The notes beneath the pieces were generated by a model. The model was not told the DNA's origin and made no database searches. It saw only the letters and a program-made list of their open reading frames with translations. Shown here in pieces: positions 19,613-26,882 of a stretch of DNA of 64,000 nucleotides. The position numbers and the translations under genes were made by a program. This stretch comes from PALSA-612 sp963765295 (GTDB lineage: Bacteria > Actinomycetota > Thermoleophilia > Gaiellales > Gaiellaceae): assembly GCA_963765295.1 (NCBI GenBank), contig CAVXVO010000003.1:1-64000 (forward strand), read 5' to 3'. Numbering within the stretch: position 1 is the stretch's first letter; the number at the start of each line of letters is the position of its first letter.

Positions 19613-20584
19613 ATGGACGATCTCGGCCTCTCGCGGGACGCGTTGATTGGTTTGTACCGCTCCATGCTCGTCACGCGCCGATTGGAGGAGGCCGGGCACA
19701 CGCTCTACAAGCAGGGGAAGATCCCCGGCTCCTTCTACACCGGGCGCGGGAACGAGGCTGCCTCGGTCGGCGTCGCCGCCGCGCTGGCGCCCGAGGACGT
19801 CGGCGCGCCGCTGCACCGCAACGTCGGCGTCCACGTCCACCGCGGTACCGAGCCGTGGCGGATCCTCGCCAACTACCTCGGCCGCGTCGACGGGCCGTCC
19901 CGCGGACGGGACGGGAACATCCACCTCGGCGACCTCGACCGGGGGCAGATCACGATCGTCAGCCATCTGCCGGCGATGCTGCCCGTCGTCGTCGGCTGCG
20001 CGCTCGCCTTCCGCATCCGCGGCGACGCTCGCGTGGCAGTCGGCTGGTTCGGCGAGGGCGCGTCGGCGAGGAGCGACACGCACGAGGCGATGAACCTCGC
20101 CGGCGTCCAGAAGCTCCCCGTCGTGTTCGTCTGCGACAACAACCAGTGGGCGTATTCGACGCCCACGCACCTCGAGTACGCATGCGAGCGGCTCGCCGAC
20201 CGCGCCCAGAGGTACGGCTTCGAGGGGGTCACGGTCGACGGCACCGACGTGCTCGCCGTCTACCGCGAGGCGAAGCAGGCCGTAGAGAAGGCACGCGCCG
20301 GCGGTGGCCCGACGCTGATCGAGTCCGTCACGCTGCGCATGGAGGGGCACGCCGTCCACGACGACGCCTTCTACGTGCCCGACGAGATGCTGTCGGCCTG
20401 GGCGAAGCGCGACCCCGTCGAGCAGTACCGCGCCTGGCTCGCCGAGCACACCGGGTTCACGGACGACGAGAACGAGCAGCTCCTCGGCGAGGTGACGGCG
20501 ATGCTGCGAGGCGCCCTGAGCCGGGCCGAGGCCTCGCCGCTTCCCGACCCCACGACGCTCACCGACGGCGTCTACGCCACGTAG
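19613..20584 (+). CDS. thiamine-diphosphate dehydrogenase E1 component, alpha subunit
   Basis: This encodes a 323-residue protein of the pyruvate/branched-chain 2-oxoacid/acetoin dehydrogenase E1 alpha family. GSFYTGRGNEAASVGVAAAL is the N-terminal signature. GWFGEGASARSDTHEAMNLAGVQKLPVVFVCDNNQWA is the TPP-binding motif, starting GEG and ending NN. MEGHAVHDDAFYVP matches the phosphorylation-loop region. The beta subunit, E2 and E3 are not encoded nearby, so the substrate is undetermined and the partner must lie elsewhere. TATAGC (19599-19604) lies 8 nt before the ATG. The YcaQ-like gene follows after 4 nt. Confidence 0.85.
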   Translation: MDDLGLSRDALIGLYRSMLVTRRLEEAGHTLYKQGKIPGSFYTGRGNEAASVGVAAALAPEDVGAPLHRNVGVHVHRGTEPWRILANYLGRVDGPSRGRDGNIHLGDLDRGQITIVSHLPAMLPVVVGCALAFRIRGDARVAVGWFGEGASARSDTHEAMNLAGVQKLPVVFVCDNNQWAYSTPTHLEYACERLADRAQRYGFEGVTVDGTDVLAVYREAKQAVEKARAGGGPTLIESVTLRMEGHAVHDDAFYVPDEMLSAWAKRDPVEQYRAWLAEHTGFTDDENEQLLGEVTAMLRGALSRAEASPLPDPTTLTDGVYAT

Positions 20585-20588
20585 CCCG

Positions 20589-21671
20589 GTGCACGAGCTC
20601 ACAAGAGCGCAGGCCCGGCGCATCGCGGTGCGCGCGCAGCTGCTCGACGCGCCCCGGCCGACCGACCTCGTCGCGGTCGTGCACCGGCTGACGCTGCTGC
20701 AGATCGACCCGACCGCCGCCGTCGCTCCCAGCGCGGACCTCGTCGCCTGGAGCCGCCTCGGCTCGGCGTACCAGCCCGCGCACCTCAAGCAGGCTCTGGA
20801 GCAGGACCGAACGCTCTTCGAGCACAACGCGCTCGTGCGGCCGATGAGCGACCTGGGCCTGATCCTCGCGGACGCGCCCGAGTGGCCGCGCTACGAGAGC
20901 GTCCGCGTCTGGCTGCGCGAGAACGACCGCTTCCGGCGCGACGTCGTCGACCTGCTCGGCAGCGCGGGGCCGATGACGTCGCGCGACATTCCGGACACGT
21001 GCGCGGTGCCGTGGGCCTCGACGGGGTGGACGAACAACCGCAACGTCACCCAGATGCTGGAGTTCCTGATGATGCGCTGCGAGGTCGCGATCGCCGGGCG
21101 CGTCGGGCGGGAGCGGCTCTGGGACATCCCCGAGCGCGTGTATCCGGCCGACGTCGCCGTCCCGACGGTCGCGGAGGCCGAGAGGATCAAGAACGAGCGG
21201 CGGCTCGCCGCGCTCGGCATCGCCCGGCGGAAGATGCGCGCGATGCCGATCGAGCCGGTCCACGTCGGCGAGGCGGGCGAGCGGGCCGTCGTCGAGGGCG
21301 TCAAGGGCGAGTGGCGCGTCGATCCGGCCCTGCTCGACGAGGCATTCGAGGGGCGGACCGCGCTGCTGTCGCCGTTCGACCGACTCGTCTACGACCGCGA
21401 CCGGGCCCTGGAGCTGTTCGACTTCGAGTACACGCTCGAGATGTACAAGCCCGCGGCGAAACGCCGCTGGGGCTACTTCGCCCTGCCGGTTCTCCACCAC
21501 GACCGGCTGGCCGGGAAGGTCGATGCCATCGCCGATCGCAAGACCTCCGTGCTGCGCGTGAACGCGATCCACGAGGACGTGAGGTTCACCCGCGTGATCG
21601 CCAAGGCAGTGCAGACCGAGCTGGACGACCTCGCCTCCTGGCTCGGGCTGGACGCGGTCGAGCGCGTCTAG
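20589..21671 (+). CDS. winged-helix DNA glycosylase of the AlkZ/YcaQ (HTH_42) family
   Basis: This encodes a 360-residue protein of the HTH_42 superfamily. Near the N-terminus it has LTLLQIDPT: the Q-I-D triplet corresponds to the QxD catalytic motif of YcaQ (AlkX)-like glycosylases, whereas AlkZ proteins carry QxQ. SAYQPAHLKQAL and LLSPFDRLVYDRDRALELFDFEYTLEMYKP, the latter near residue 260, are conserved family segments. It is predicted to unhook DNA interstrand crosslinks or remove alkylated bases. It starts at GTG 20589, 4 nt after the E1 alpha stop. Its stop shares CTAG with the antiporter gene. Confidence 0.8.
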   Translation: MHELTRAQARRIAVRAQLLDAPRPTDLVAVVHRLTLLQIDPTAAVAPSADLVAWSRLGSAYQPAHLKQALEQDRTLFEHNALVRPMSDLGLILADAPEWPRYESVRVWLRENDRFRRDVVDLLGSAGPMTSRDIPDTCAVPWASTGWTNNRNVTQMLEFLMMRCEVAIAGRVGRERLWDIPERVYPADVAVPTVAEAERIKNERRLAALGIARRKMRAMPIEPVHVGEAGERAVVEGVKGEWRVDPALLDEAFEGRTALLSPFDRLVYDRDRALELFDFEYTLEMYKPAAKRRWGYFALPVLHHDRLAGKVDAIADRKTSVLRVNAIHEDVRFTRVIAKAVQTELDDLASWLGLDAVERV

Positions 21672-23263
21672 CCGCCGCCCAGCCTCGCGTCCTCGAAGTC
21701 CAGCTCGCGCCGCACCCGCCGCTCGACAGCGTCGCTGATCTCACCCGAGCGGCGCAGCTCGACCAGCGCGGCGCGCTCGGCGTCCAGCAGTTCCCGGCGC
21801 AGGTGTCGCGACGCGCGGACATGCTTCTCGAGCTTCTGGTCCTTCTCGCCGTCTCGGCGGGCGGAGTACTGGGCGAGCCGCAGCGCGAAGGTGTCGCGCA
21901 ACCGCTCGACGACGCCGGGATCGACCCACGGCTCCGCGTGCAGCTCCTCGAGACGGTTGAGCCCGGCCTCGGCCGCCCGCACCCACGCGAGCGCCTCCTC
22001 CTCCTGCTCGCGCGGGTCGGTCGGGAGATCGACCGCGCGCACGAGCGCCGGCAGCGTCAGCCCCTGCACGACGAGCGTGACCACGATCACGATGAAGGCG
22101 ATGAAGATGATCAGGTTGCGCTGCGGGAACGGTGAGCCACCGTCGGTCGTGAGCGGCAATGCGAGCGCGGCGGCCAGCGTGACCGCGCCTCGCATGCCCG
22201 ACCACGTCAGCACCGCCAGCACGCTGTTCGTCGGCATCCGCGCGGGGTCGCGGATGACCGGGATGATTCGCCATTGCAGCGTCGCCGCCGTCCACGACCA
22301 GGCGGCGCGCGTCGCGATCACGGTCAGGCTGACGACTCCGGCCCAGAGGGCGAGGTCGCCGGTGGAGCGGTTCGAGATCCCCTCGACGATCGGCCGGAGC
22401 TCGAGCCCGACGAGCGTGAACAGCGTCGCGTTGAGGACGAAGGTGACGATCCCCCAGAACGCGTCGCCCTGCAGCCGCGTCCTCGCGTTCGTCAGCTCGG
22501 GCGTGTACCAGCCCATGTACAGGCCGACCGTGACGGCCGCGAGCACGGCCGAGACGTCCAGCGCCTCTGCGGGCAGGTAGGCGAAGTACCCGGACAGGAG
22601 CGCGATCGCGATCTCGGTCGGCGAATGGTCGATCCGGCGGCGGACCTGGCGGATGACGAAGCCGACCGCGAGACCGACCGCGATCCCGCCGATGACCGAG
22701 ACGAAGAACTTCCACGTCGCGTGGCCGAGCGAGAACGCGCCCGTGACCACCGCGACGACCGCGAACCGGTAGAGGACGAGCGCCGTCGAGTCGTTCAGCA
22801 GCCCCTCGCCCTCGATCACCGCCACGATGCTGCGCGGCAGGCCGATCCGTTCGGCGATCGCCGTGGCGGCGAGCGGGTCGGTGGGGGCGACGATCGCCCC
22901 CAGCACGAACGCCGTCGACCAGGACATGCCCGGGATCAGGGCGTGCGCGACCGTTCCGACCGCGAGCATCGTCGCGATCACGAGGCCGAGCGAGAGCGAC
23001 GCGATCGGCCGGAAGTTTCGACGCAGCTCGCGGACCGAGGTGTAGAACGCCGTCGAGTAGAGCAGCGGAGGCAGGATCCCGATCAGGACGATCTTGGGGT
23101 CGAGCTCCGGGTGGGGAAGCCCCGGGATCAGCGCCAGCAGGATGCCGGCGAGGACGAGCAGGATCGGATACGCGATGCGCAGGACCTGCGCCAGGACGAG
23201 CGACCCGGCCGCCACGACGAGCAGGGCGAGCAGGACGAGTGCGTCGTGCGAGCTGATCGGCAC
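21668..23263 (-). CDS. Na+/H+ antiporter, CPA1 (NhaP/SLC9) family
   Basis: This encodes a 531-residue membrane protein with about twelve transmembrane helices in the first ~410 residues. GAIVAPTDPLAATAIAERIGLPRS and IEGEGLLNDSTALVLYR contain the PTDP and ND residues that form the cation site in CPA1 exchangers. WSGMRGAVTLAAALALP contains the conserved Arg segment. The last ~120 residues are a charged, helical cytoplasmic tail, usually regulatory. It probably exports Na+ in exchange for H+ and supports pH and salt homeostasis. The start is GTG 23263. Confidence 0.9.
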   Translation of the reverse strand: MPISSHDALVLLALLVVAAGSLVLAQVLRIAYPILLVLAGILLALIPGLPHPELDPKIVLIGILPPLLYSTAFYTSVRELRRNFRPIASLSLGLVIATMLAVGTVAHALIPGMSWSTAFVLGAIVAPTDPLAATAIAERIGLPRSIVAVIEGEGLLNDSTALVLYRFAVVAVVTGAFSLGHATWKFFVSVIGGIAVGLAVGFVIRQVRRRIDHSPTEIAIALLSGYFAYLPAEALDVSAVLAAVTVGLYMGWYTPELTNARTRLQGDAFWGIVTFVLNATLFTLVGLELRPIVEGISNRSTGDLALWAGVVSLTVIATRAAWSWTAATLQWRIIPVIRDPARMPTNSVLAVLTWSGMRGAVTLAAALALPLTTDGGSPFPQRNLIIFIAFIVIVVTLVVQGLTLPALVRAVDLPTDPREQEEEALAWVRAAEAGLNRLEELHAEPWVDPGVVERLRDTFALRLAQYSARRDGEKDQKLEKHVRASRHLRRELLDAERAALVELRRSGEISDAVERRVRRELDFEDARLGGG

Positions 23264-23324
23264 GGCCGTACTTTCGCAAGCGCCGACCCCGCCGCGCAGG
23301 GCGGTGGCCCTTGCGAAGAGCGGC

Positions 23325-23765
23325 CTACGGCGCCGGCGTCAGCCCGTGATGCTTCATCACCGCGCCGATGGTCGCGAGATCGGGCGGACCGCCGGCGGCG
23401 GCGTCGACGACGGCAGCGATGTCGCGGAAGTAGTCCGGGCCGAGGATCCCCGGGCTGATGATCGCGAGTGTCCTTGCGTCGGCGTCGTGCGTGTTGTCGA
23501 AGCGGTGGACGGCTCCGCGGGGAATGACGAGGACGTCGCCCGAGCCGAGCTCGGTCTGCGTTCCCTCGACCGTCATCGTCAGCGTGCCCTCGAGCCCGTA
23601 GAGCGTCTCCTCGTAGGCGTCGTGGCTGTGCGCGACGGGCACCTTGGCCCCGACCGGCACGTCGAACTCGAACATCGCCACCGACCCGCCCGAATCCTCG
23701 CCCTCGACCAGGAACCGGATCGCCAGCTGCCCGATCCGGATCTCCTCACGTGTGCTCGTCGACAT
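23325..23765 (-). CDS. cupin-domain protein under MarR-type control
   Basis: This encodes a 146-residue protein. VPVAHSHDAYEETLYGLEGTLTMTVEG is cupin motif 1 with HxH and Glu ligands, and GDVLVIPRGAVHRFDN is motif 2 with the third His. The C-terminal ~45 residues are a helical extension. It is probably a metal-binding enzyme or a small-molecule-binding protein. GAGAGGAG precedes the ATG. It is divergent from a MarR regulator, and the shared promoter region carries two inverted repeats, so regulation by that MarR protein is likely. Confidence 0.8.
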   Translation of the reverse strand: MSTSTREEIRIGQLAIRFLVEGEDSGGSVAMFEFDVPVGAKVPVAHSHDAYEETLYGLEGTLTMTVEGTQTELGSGDVLVIPRGAVHRFDNTHDADARTLAIISPGILGPDYFRDIAAVVDAAAGGPPDLATIGAVMKHHGLTPAP

Positions 23766-23791
23766 CGAGACTCCTCTCTCGCGCTTCGTAG

Positions 23792-23847
23792 TGGTAAAGT
23801 GACTTGACCATATATGGTCGGTGACAGTTCGTCAAGTGGTTTTACCA
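23792..23847. promoter_or_regulatory. operator/promoter region between cupin and MarR genes
   Basis: Arms TGGTAAAGTGACTTGAC (23792-23808) and GTCAAGTGGTTTTACCA (23831-23847) are inverted repeats matching at 14 of 17 positions. Inside them lies the perfect palindrome GACCATATATGGTC (23806-23819). On the minus strand TTGACG (23835-23830), a 17-nt spacer and TATGGT (23812-23807) form a good promoter for the cupin gene, with the palindrome lying on the -10. This is the classical layout of a MarR autoregulated operator. The MarR start codon at 23814 is inside the palindrome, which would require a leaderless or very short mRNA. Confidence 0.65.
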
Positions 23848-24305
23848 ACTCCCCGTCCCCGGACTCTCCGTTCGGGCCGCCGCTGATCGGGGCGCTCCTG
23901 CGCGCGCCCCTCGAGGCCGTTCGGCGCCGGATGCTCGATCGGCTGCACGAGCACGGGTTCACCGACCTCGAACCGGCACACCTCATCGTCCTGCAGTACC
24001 CCGGCCCCCAGGGCACCAGGCCCTCCGAGCTGGCAGCGAGGCTCCGGATCAGCAAGCAGGCGCTCAACTACCAGCTCGGCCAGCTCGAACGGCTCGGCTA
24101 CCTCGAGCGTCGGCCCGACTCCGACGACCTGCGCTCCAAGCGCATCGTCCTCACCCCGCGCGCCGAGGCCGCAGTGCCCGTGATCCGGGACGCGGTCTCC
24201 GAGGTCGAGAGCGACTGGGGGCGACAGCTCGGCGCGGAGCGCTTCGGCCAGCTCCGGGAACTCCTGACCGAGCTGAACGGGCTGATCCGCCAGCCCGGCC
24301 CGTAA
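23814..24305 (+). CDS. MarR-family transcriptional regulator
   Basis: This encodes a 163-residue winged-helix protein. The helix-turn-helix is in TRPSELAARLRISKQALNYQLGQLERLGYLERRPDSDDLRSKRIVLT (about residues 66-112), where the D-x-R wing is typical of MarR. It should bind the palindromes in its own upstream region and repress the divergent cupin gene. The first 20 residues are Ser/Pro-rich and poorly conserved, so the true start may be elsewhere; ATG 23814 is the only good upstream candidate. Confidence 0.85.
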   Translation: MVGDSSSSGFTNSPSPDSPFGPPLIGALLRAPLEAVRRRMLDRLHEHGFTDLEPAHLIVLQYPGPQGTRPSELAARLRISKQALNYQLGQLERLGYLERRPDSDDLRSKRIVLTPRAEAAVPVIRDAVSEVESDWGRQLGAERFGQLRELLTELNGLIRQPGP

Positions 24306-24315
24306 GCTGCGGGCC

Positions 24316-24747
24316 GTGCGCGACAACCGCTCGATCCCGTCGGCCACCGTCGTTCCCGTCCTCATCTACCCGGACGTGCGGGAGGCGGTCGCGTGGCTGA
24401 GCGCCGCGTTCGGGTTCGTCGAGCGCCTGCAGATCGGCGAGAGCCACCGCTCGCAGATGAACGTCGGCGACGGCGGGGCGGTGATCATCGGCGACGTGCG
24501 TCGTGACCGGGTGCCGCCGCGGCCCGGCGAGACGACGCACGCCGTGCGGGTGCGTGTCGAGGACGTGGACAGCCACCTGGCCCGCGCCCGCGAGCACGGC
24601 GCGGAGATCCGCATGGAGCCGGTCGACTTCGAGTACGGCGAGCGGGAGTACCAGGCCGCCGACCCGTGGGGGCACGAGTGGACATTCGCCCAGACGCTCG
24701 ACGACGTCCACCCCGAGTCCTGGGGCGGCACGCTGCTCGTGTCGTGA
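24316..24747 (+). CDS. VOC (glyoxalase/bleomycin-resistance) family protein
   Basis: This encodes a 143-residue protein with the paired beta-alpha-beta-beta-beta modules of the vicinal-oxygen-chelate fold. VVPVLIYPDVREAVAWLSAAFGFVE is the first module, and THAVRVRVEDVDSHLARAREHGAEI with YQAADPWGHEWTFAQ is the second. The substrate is unknown. TAAGCT (24303-24308) lies 7 nt before the GTG start and there is no ribosome-binding site, so the mRNA is probably leaderless. It lies 10 nt after the MarR gene on the same strand. Confidence 0.8.
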   Translation: MRDNRSIPSATVVPVLIYPDVREAVAWLSAAFGFVERLQIGESHRSQMNVGDGGAVIIGDVRRDRVPPRPGETTHAVRVRVEDVDSHLARAREHGAEIRMEPVDFEYGEREYQAADPWGHEWTFAQTLDDVHPESWGGTLLVS

Positions 24748-24775
24748 TGCCGCGAGATCAGGGAGGGTGTTGCGT

Positions 24776-25606
24776 GTGAACGTCTCGGCGCGATTCGACG
24801 TGGAAGGGTTCGGCGTCGTCGTCACCGGCGGTGCCAGCGGGCTCGGGCTCGCCTACGGCGAGGTGCTCGCGGCACACGGCGCGCGGGTGACGCTGATCGA
24901 CGTCGACGGCGAGGGGCTCGAGGCGCAGGCGGCGCGGCTCCGTGCAGAAGGCCTCGACGTGCGCGCCGCGGTCGCCGACGTGACCGATCACGCGGCTCTC
25001 GACAGCGCGATCGACGGGGCGGCGGAGGAGTACGGCCGCCTCGACGTCGCGTTCGCGAACGCCGGCATCGACTCCGGCCCCGGGTTCGTCGGCGGCTGGG
25101 CAGGCAGCGAGCGGCCCCGCGTGGAGGAAGGCGCGCTCGAGCGCTACACCGACGAGCGCTGGAACCGGGTGATCGACATCAACCTGAACGGGATCTTCGC
25201 CACCGCGCGCGCGGCGGCCCGCCACATGCGCCCGCGGGGCTACGGCCGGATCATCGTCACGACGTCGCTGGCGGCGACGAAGGTCGAGCCCGTGATCGGC
25301 TCCGCGTACATGGCGGCGAAGGCCGGGGCACGGCACTTCATGCACTCCCTGGCGCTCGAGCTCGCGGCCTACGGCATCACCGCCAACGCGATCGCGCCCG
25401 GGTTCTTCGTCACGAACATCGGCGGCGGCCATGCGCACGACCCCGACCTCCAGGCGGCCGTCGCCAGGGACATCCCGATGCACCGTGTCGGACGACCCGA
25501 CGACATCAAGGCCCTCGCACTCTTTCTCGCGTCCCCGGCCTCGGAGTACATCACCGGGCAGGAGATCGTGATCGACGGCGGCTGGGGTCTCGGCGTCGCG
25601 GACTGA
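24776..25606 (+). CDS. short-chain dehydrogenase/reductase
   Basis: This encodes a 276-residue classical SDR. VVTGGASGLGLAYGEVLA is the cofactor-binding TGxxxGxG, FANAGI is the NAG motif, TTSLAATK supplies the catalytic Ser, and SAYMAAKAG supplies the YxxxK pair. TGQEIVIDGGWGLG at the C-terminus is characteristic. An insert around residues 85-110 (GGWAGSERPRVEEGALE) enlarges the substrate loop. GTG 24776 was chosen because it follows GGGAGGG at good spacing. The substrate is not predictable. A GNAT gene follows after 3 nt. Confidence 0.85.
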   Translation: MNVSARFDVEGFGVVVTGGASGLGLAYGEVLAAHGARVTLIDVDGEGLEAQAARLRAEGLDVRAAVADVTDHAALDSAIDGAAEEYGRLDVAFANAGIDSGPGFVGGWAGSERPRVEEGALERYTDERWNRVIDINLNGIFATARAAARHMRPRGYGRIIVTTSLAATKVEPVIGSAYMAAKAGARHFMHSLALELAAYGITANAIAPGFFVTNIGGGHAHDPDLQAAVARDIPMHRVGRPDDIKALALFLASPASEYITGQEIVIDGGWGLGVAD

Positions 25607-25609
25607 CGT

Positions 25610-26422
25610 ATGCCGGCGACCGATTCCCGCGAACTGCTGGCCGCGTTCGACAGCCAACTGCGCGCGTACGTGCCCGACCGCCTGCCGGCCGGGGAGATCG
25701 TCGAACGGGACGGGCCGCTCGTGCGCTTCTCGGGCGGCCCCGGCCGTGGCTGGGTGCTCTACCGCGACCTGGGCGGGATCGAGGGCGCGCCGCTCGACGA
25801 GCTGATCGCGCGCCAGATCCAGTTCTTCGCCGAGCTCGGCCAGCGGTTCGAGTGGAAGTACCACGGTCACGACCTCCCGGCCGATCTCCCCGAGCGGCTG
25901 CTCGCGGCCGGCTTCGTGGCCGAGGACGCCGAAACCGTCGTGATCGCGCCCGTGGCGGACATCGCGGGCGACCCCGTCCGGCCGGAGGGCGTGTCGCTTC
26001 GGGAGGTGACGAGCCGCGCCGACCTCGAGCTGATCGACGGACTGGAGGCGGCGGTCTGGGGGGAGGACGAGGACGACGCCGGCTACGCGGACTTCCTCGA
26101 AGCGGAGCTCGCGGTCGACCCGGACGGGCTCACGGTCGTCGTCGCGGAGGCAGGCGAGACCGTGGTCTGCGCCGCCTGGGTGCGATTCGTCCACGGCACC
26201 GAGTTCGCGACCTTCTTCGGCGGCGCGACGCTCGAGGAGTGGCGCGGCCGCGGGATCTACCGCGCCACCGTCGCCTACCGCGCGAACCTGGCCGCGCAGC
26301 GCGGCTTCCGCTATCTCGAGACGGACGCGTCCGACGACAGCCGCCCGATCCTCGAACGGCTCGGGTTCGTCCCGGTGACGACGACGACCCCCTACATCTG
26401 GTCGCCGCCCGCCGCCCCCTAG
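25610..26422 (+). CDS. GNAT-family N-acetyltransferase
   Basis: This encodes a 270-residue protein. The first ~120 residues form a variable N-terminal domain, and the second half is a GNAT fold. The acetyl-CoA loop is seen in TLEEWRGRGIYRATVAYRANLAAQRGFRYLETDAS (RGRGIY is the R/QxxGxG/A element), followed by SRPILERLGFVPV. It probably acetylates a small molecule. It lies 3 nt after the SDR gene, suggesting an operon. The terminal CTAG (26419-26422) is shared with the convergent SnoaL-like gene. Confidence 0.8.
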   Translation: MPATDSRELLAAFDSQLRAYVPDRLPAGEIVERDGPLVRFSGGPGRGWVLYRDLGGIEGAPLDELIARQIQFFAELGQRFEWKYHGHDLPADLPERLLAAGFVAEDAETVVIAPVADIAGDPVRPEGVSLREVTSRADLELIDGLEAAVWGEDEDDAGYADFLEAELAVDPDGLTVVVAEAGETVVCAAWVRFVHGTEFATFFGGATLEEWRGRGIYRATVAYRANLAAQRGFRYLETDASDDSRPILERLGFVPVTTTTPYIWSPPAAP

Positions 26423-26829
26423 CCCGACGGCACCAGGCCGAGCTGCTGCATCATCCCCAGCGCGTCGGTGGCGCCCCAGTGCTCGTGTGCAAGGCCGTCG
26501 TCGCCGAAGCGAACGATGTCGATGCCCTGGATGCTGAAGCTCTTGCCGGTCGGCGGGATCCCCATGAACTCGCCGTCGTGGGTGCCGGTGATGGTCACCC
26601 TGCCGACGACCTTGTCACCGTCGACGAGGATGTCCTCCACGTTCCAGTGGATGTCGGAGAAGGCCGCGAAGAACATCGCGAAGAACTGCTTGACCCCCTC
26701 CTTCGTCGGGGCGAGACCCGGTGACACCTCGTGCTCGACCATGTCCTCGGCCAGGAGGTCGCCGAACGACTCGACGTCGTGGGCGTTGAACAGGTCGTAG
26801 GCACGGCGCATCGTCGCAGCGTGATCCAT
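26419..26829 (-). CDS. SnoaL-like (NTF2-fold) ester-cyclase family protein
   Basis: This encodes a 136-residue NTF2-like protein. MRRAYDLFNAHDVESFGDLLAEDMVEHEVSPG is the opening helix-strand pair of SnoaL-type proteins, and HEHWGATDALGMMQQLGLVP is the conserved C-terminal edge. The acidic and His residues resemble those of polyketide cyclases, but many relatives have no known reaction. The ATG at 26829 is preceded by AAGGAGGAAG, a very strong ribosome-binding site. It is divergent from the cNMP-binding flavoprotein gene. Confidence 0.8.
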   Translation of the reverse strand: MDHAATMRRAYDLFNAHDVESFGDLLAEDMVEHEVSPGLAPTKEGVKQFFAMFFAAFSDIHWNVEDILVDGDKVVGRVTITGTHDGEFMGIPPTGKSFSIQGIDIVRFGDDGLAHEHWGATDALGMMQQLGLVPSG

Positions 26830-26882
26830 CACTTCCTCCTTCGAGCGGGTGGCGGCCGCGATCATGACATGCTGAGCCGTCC

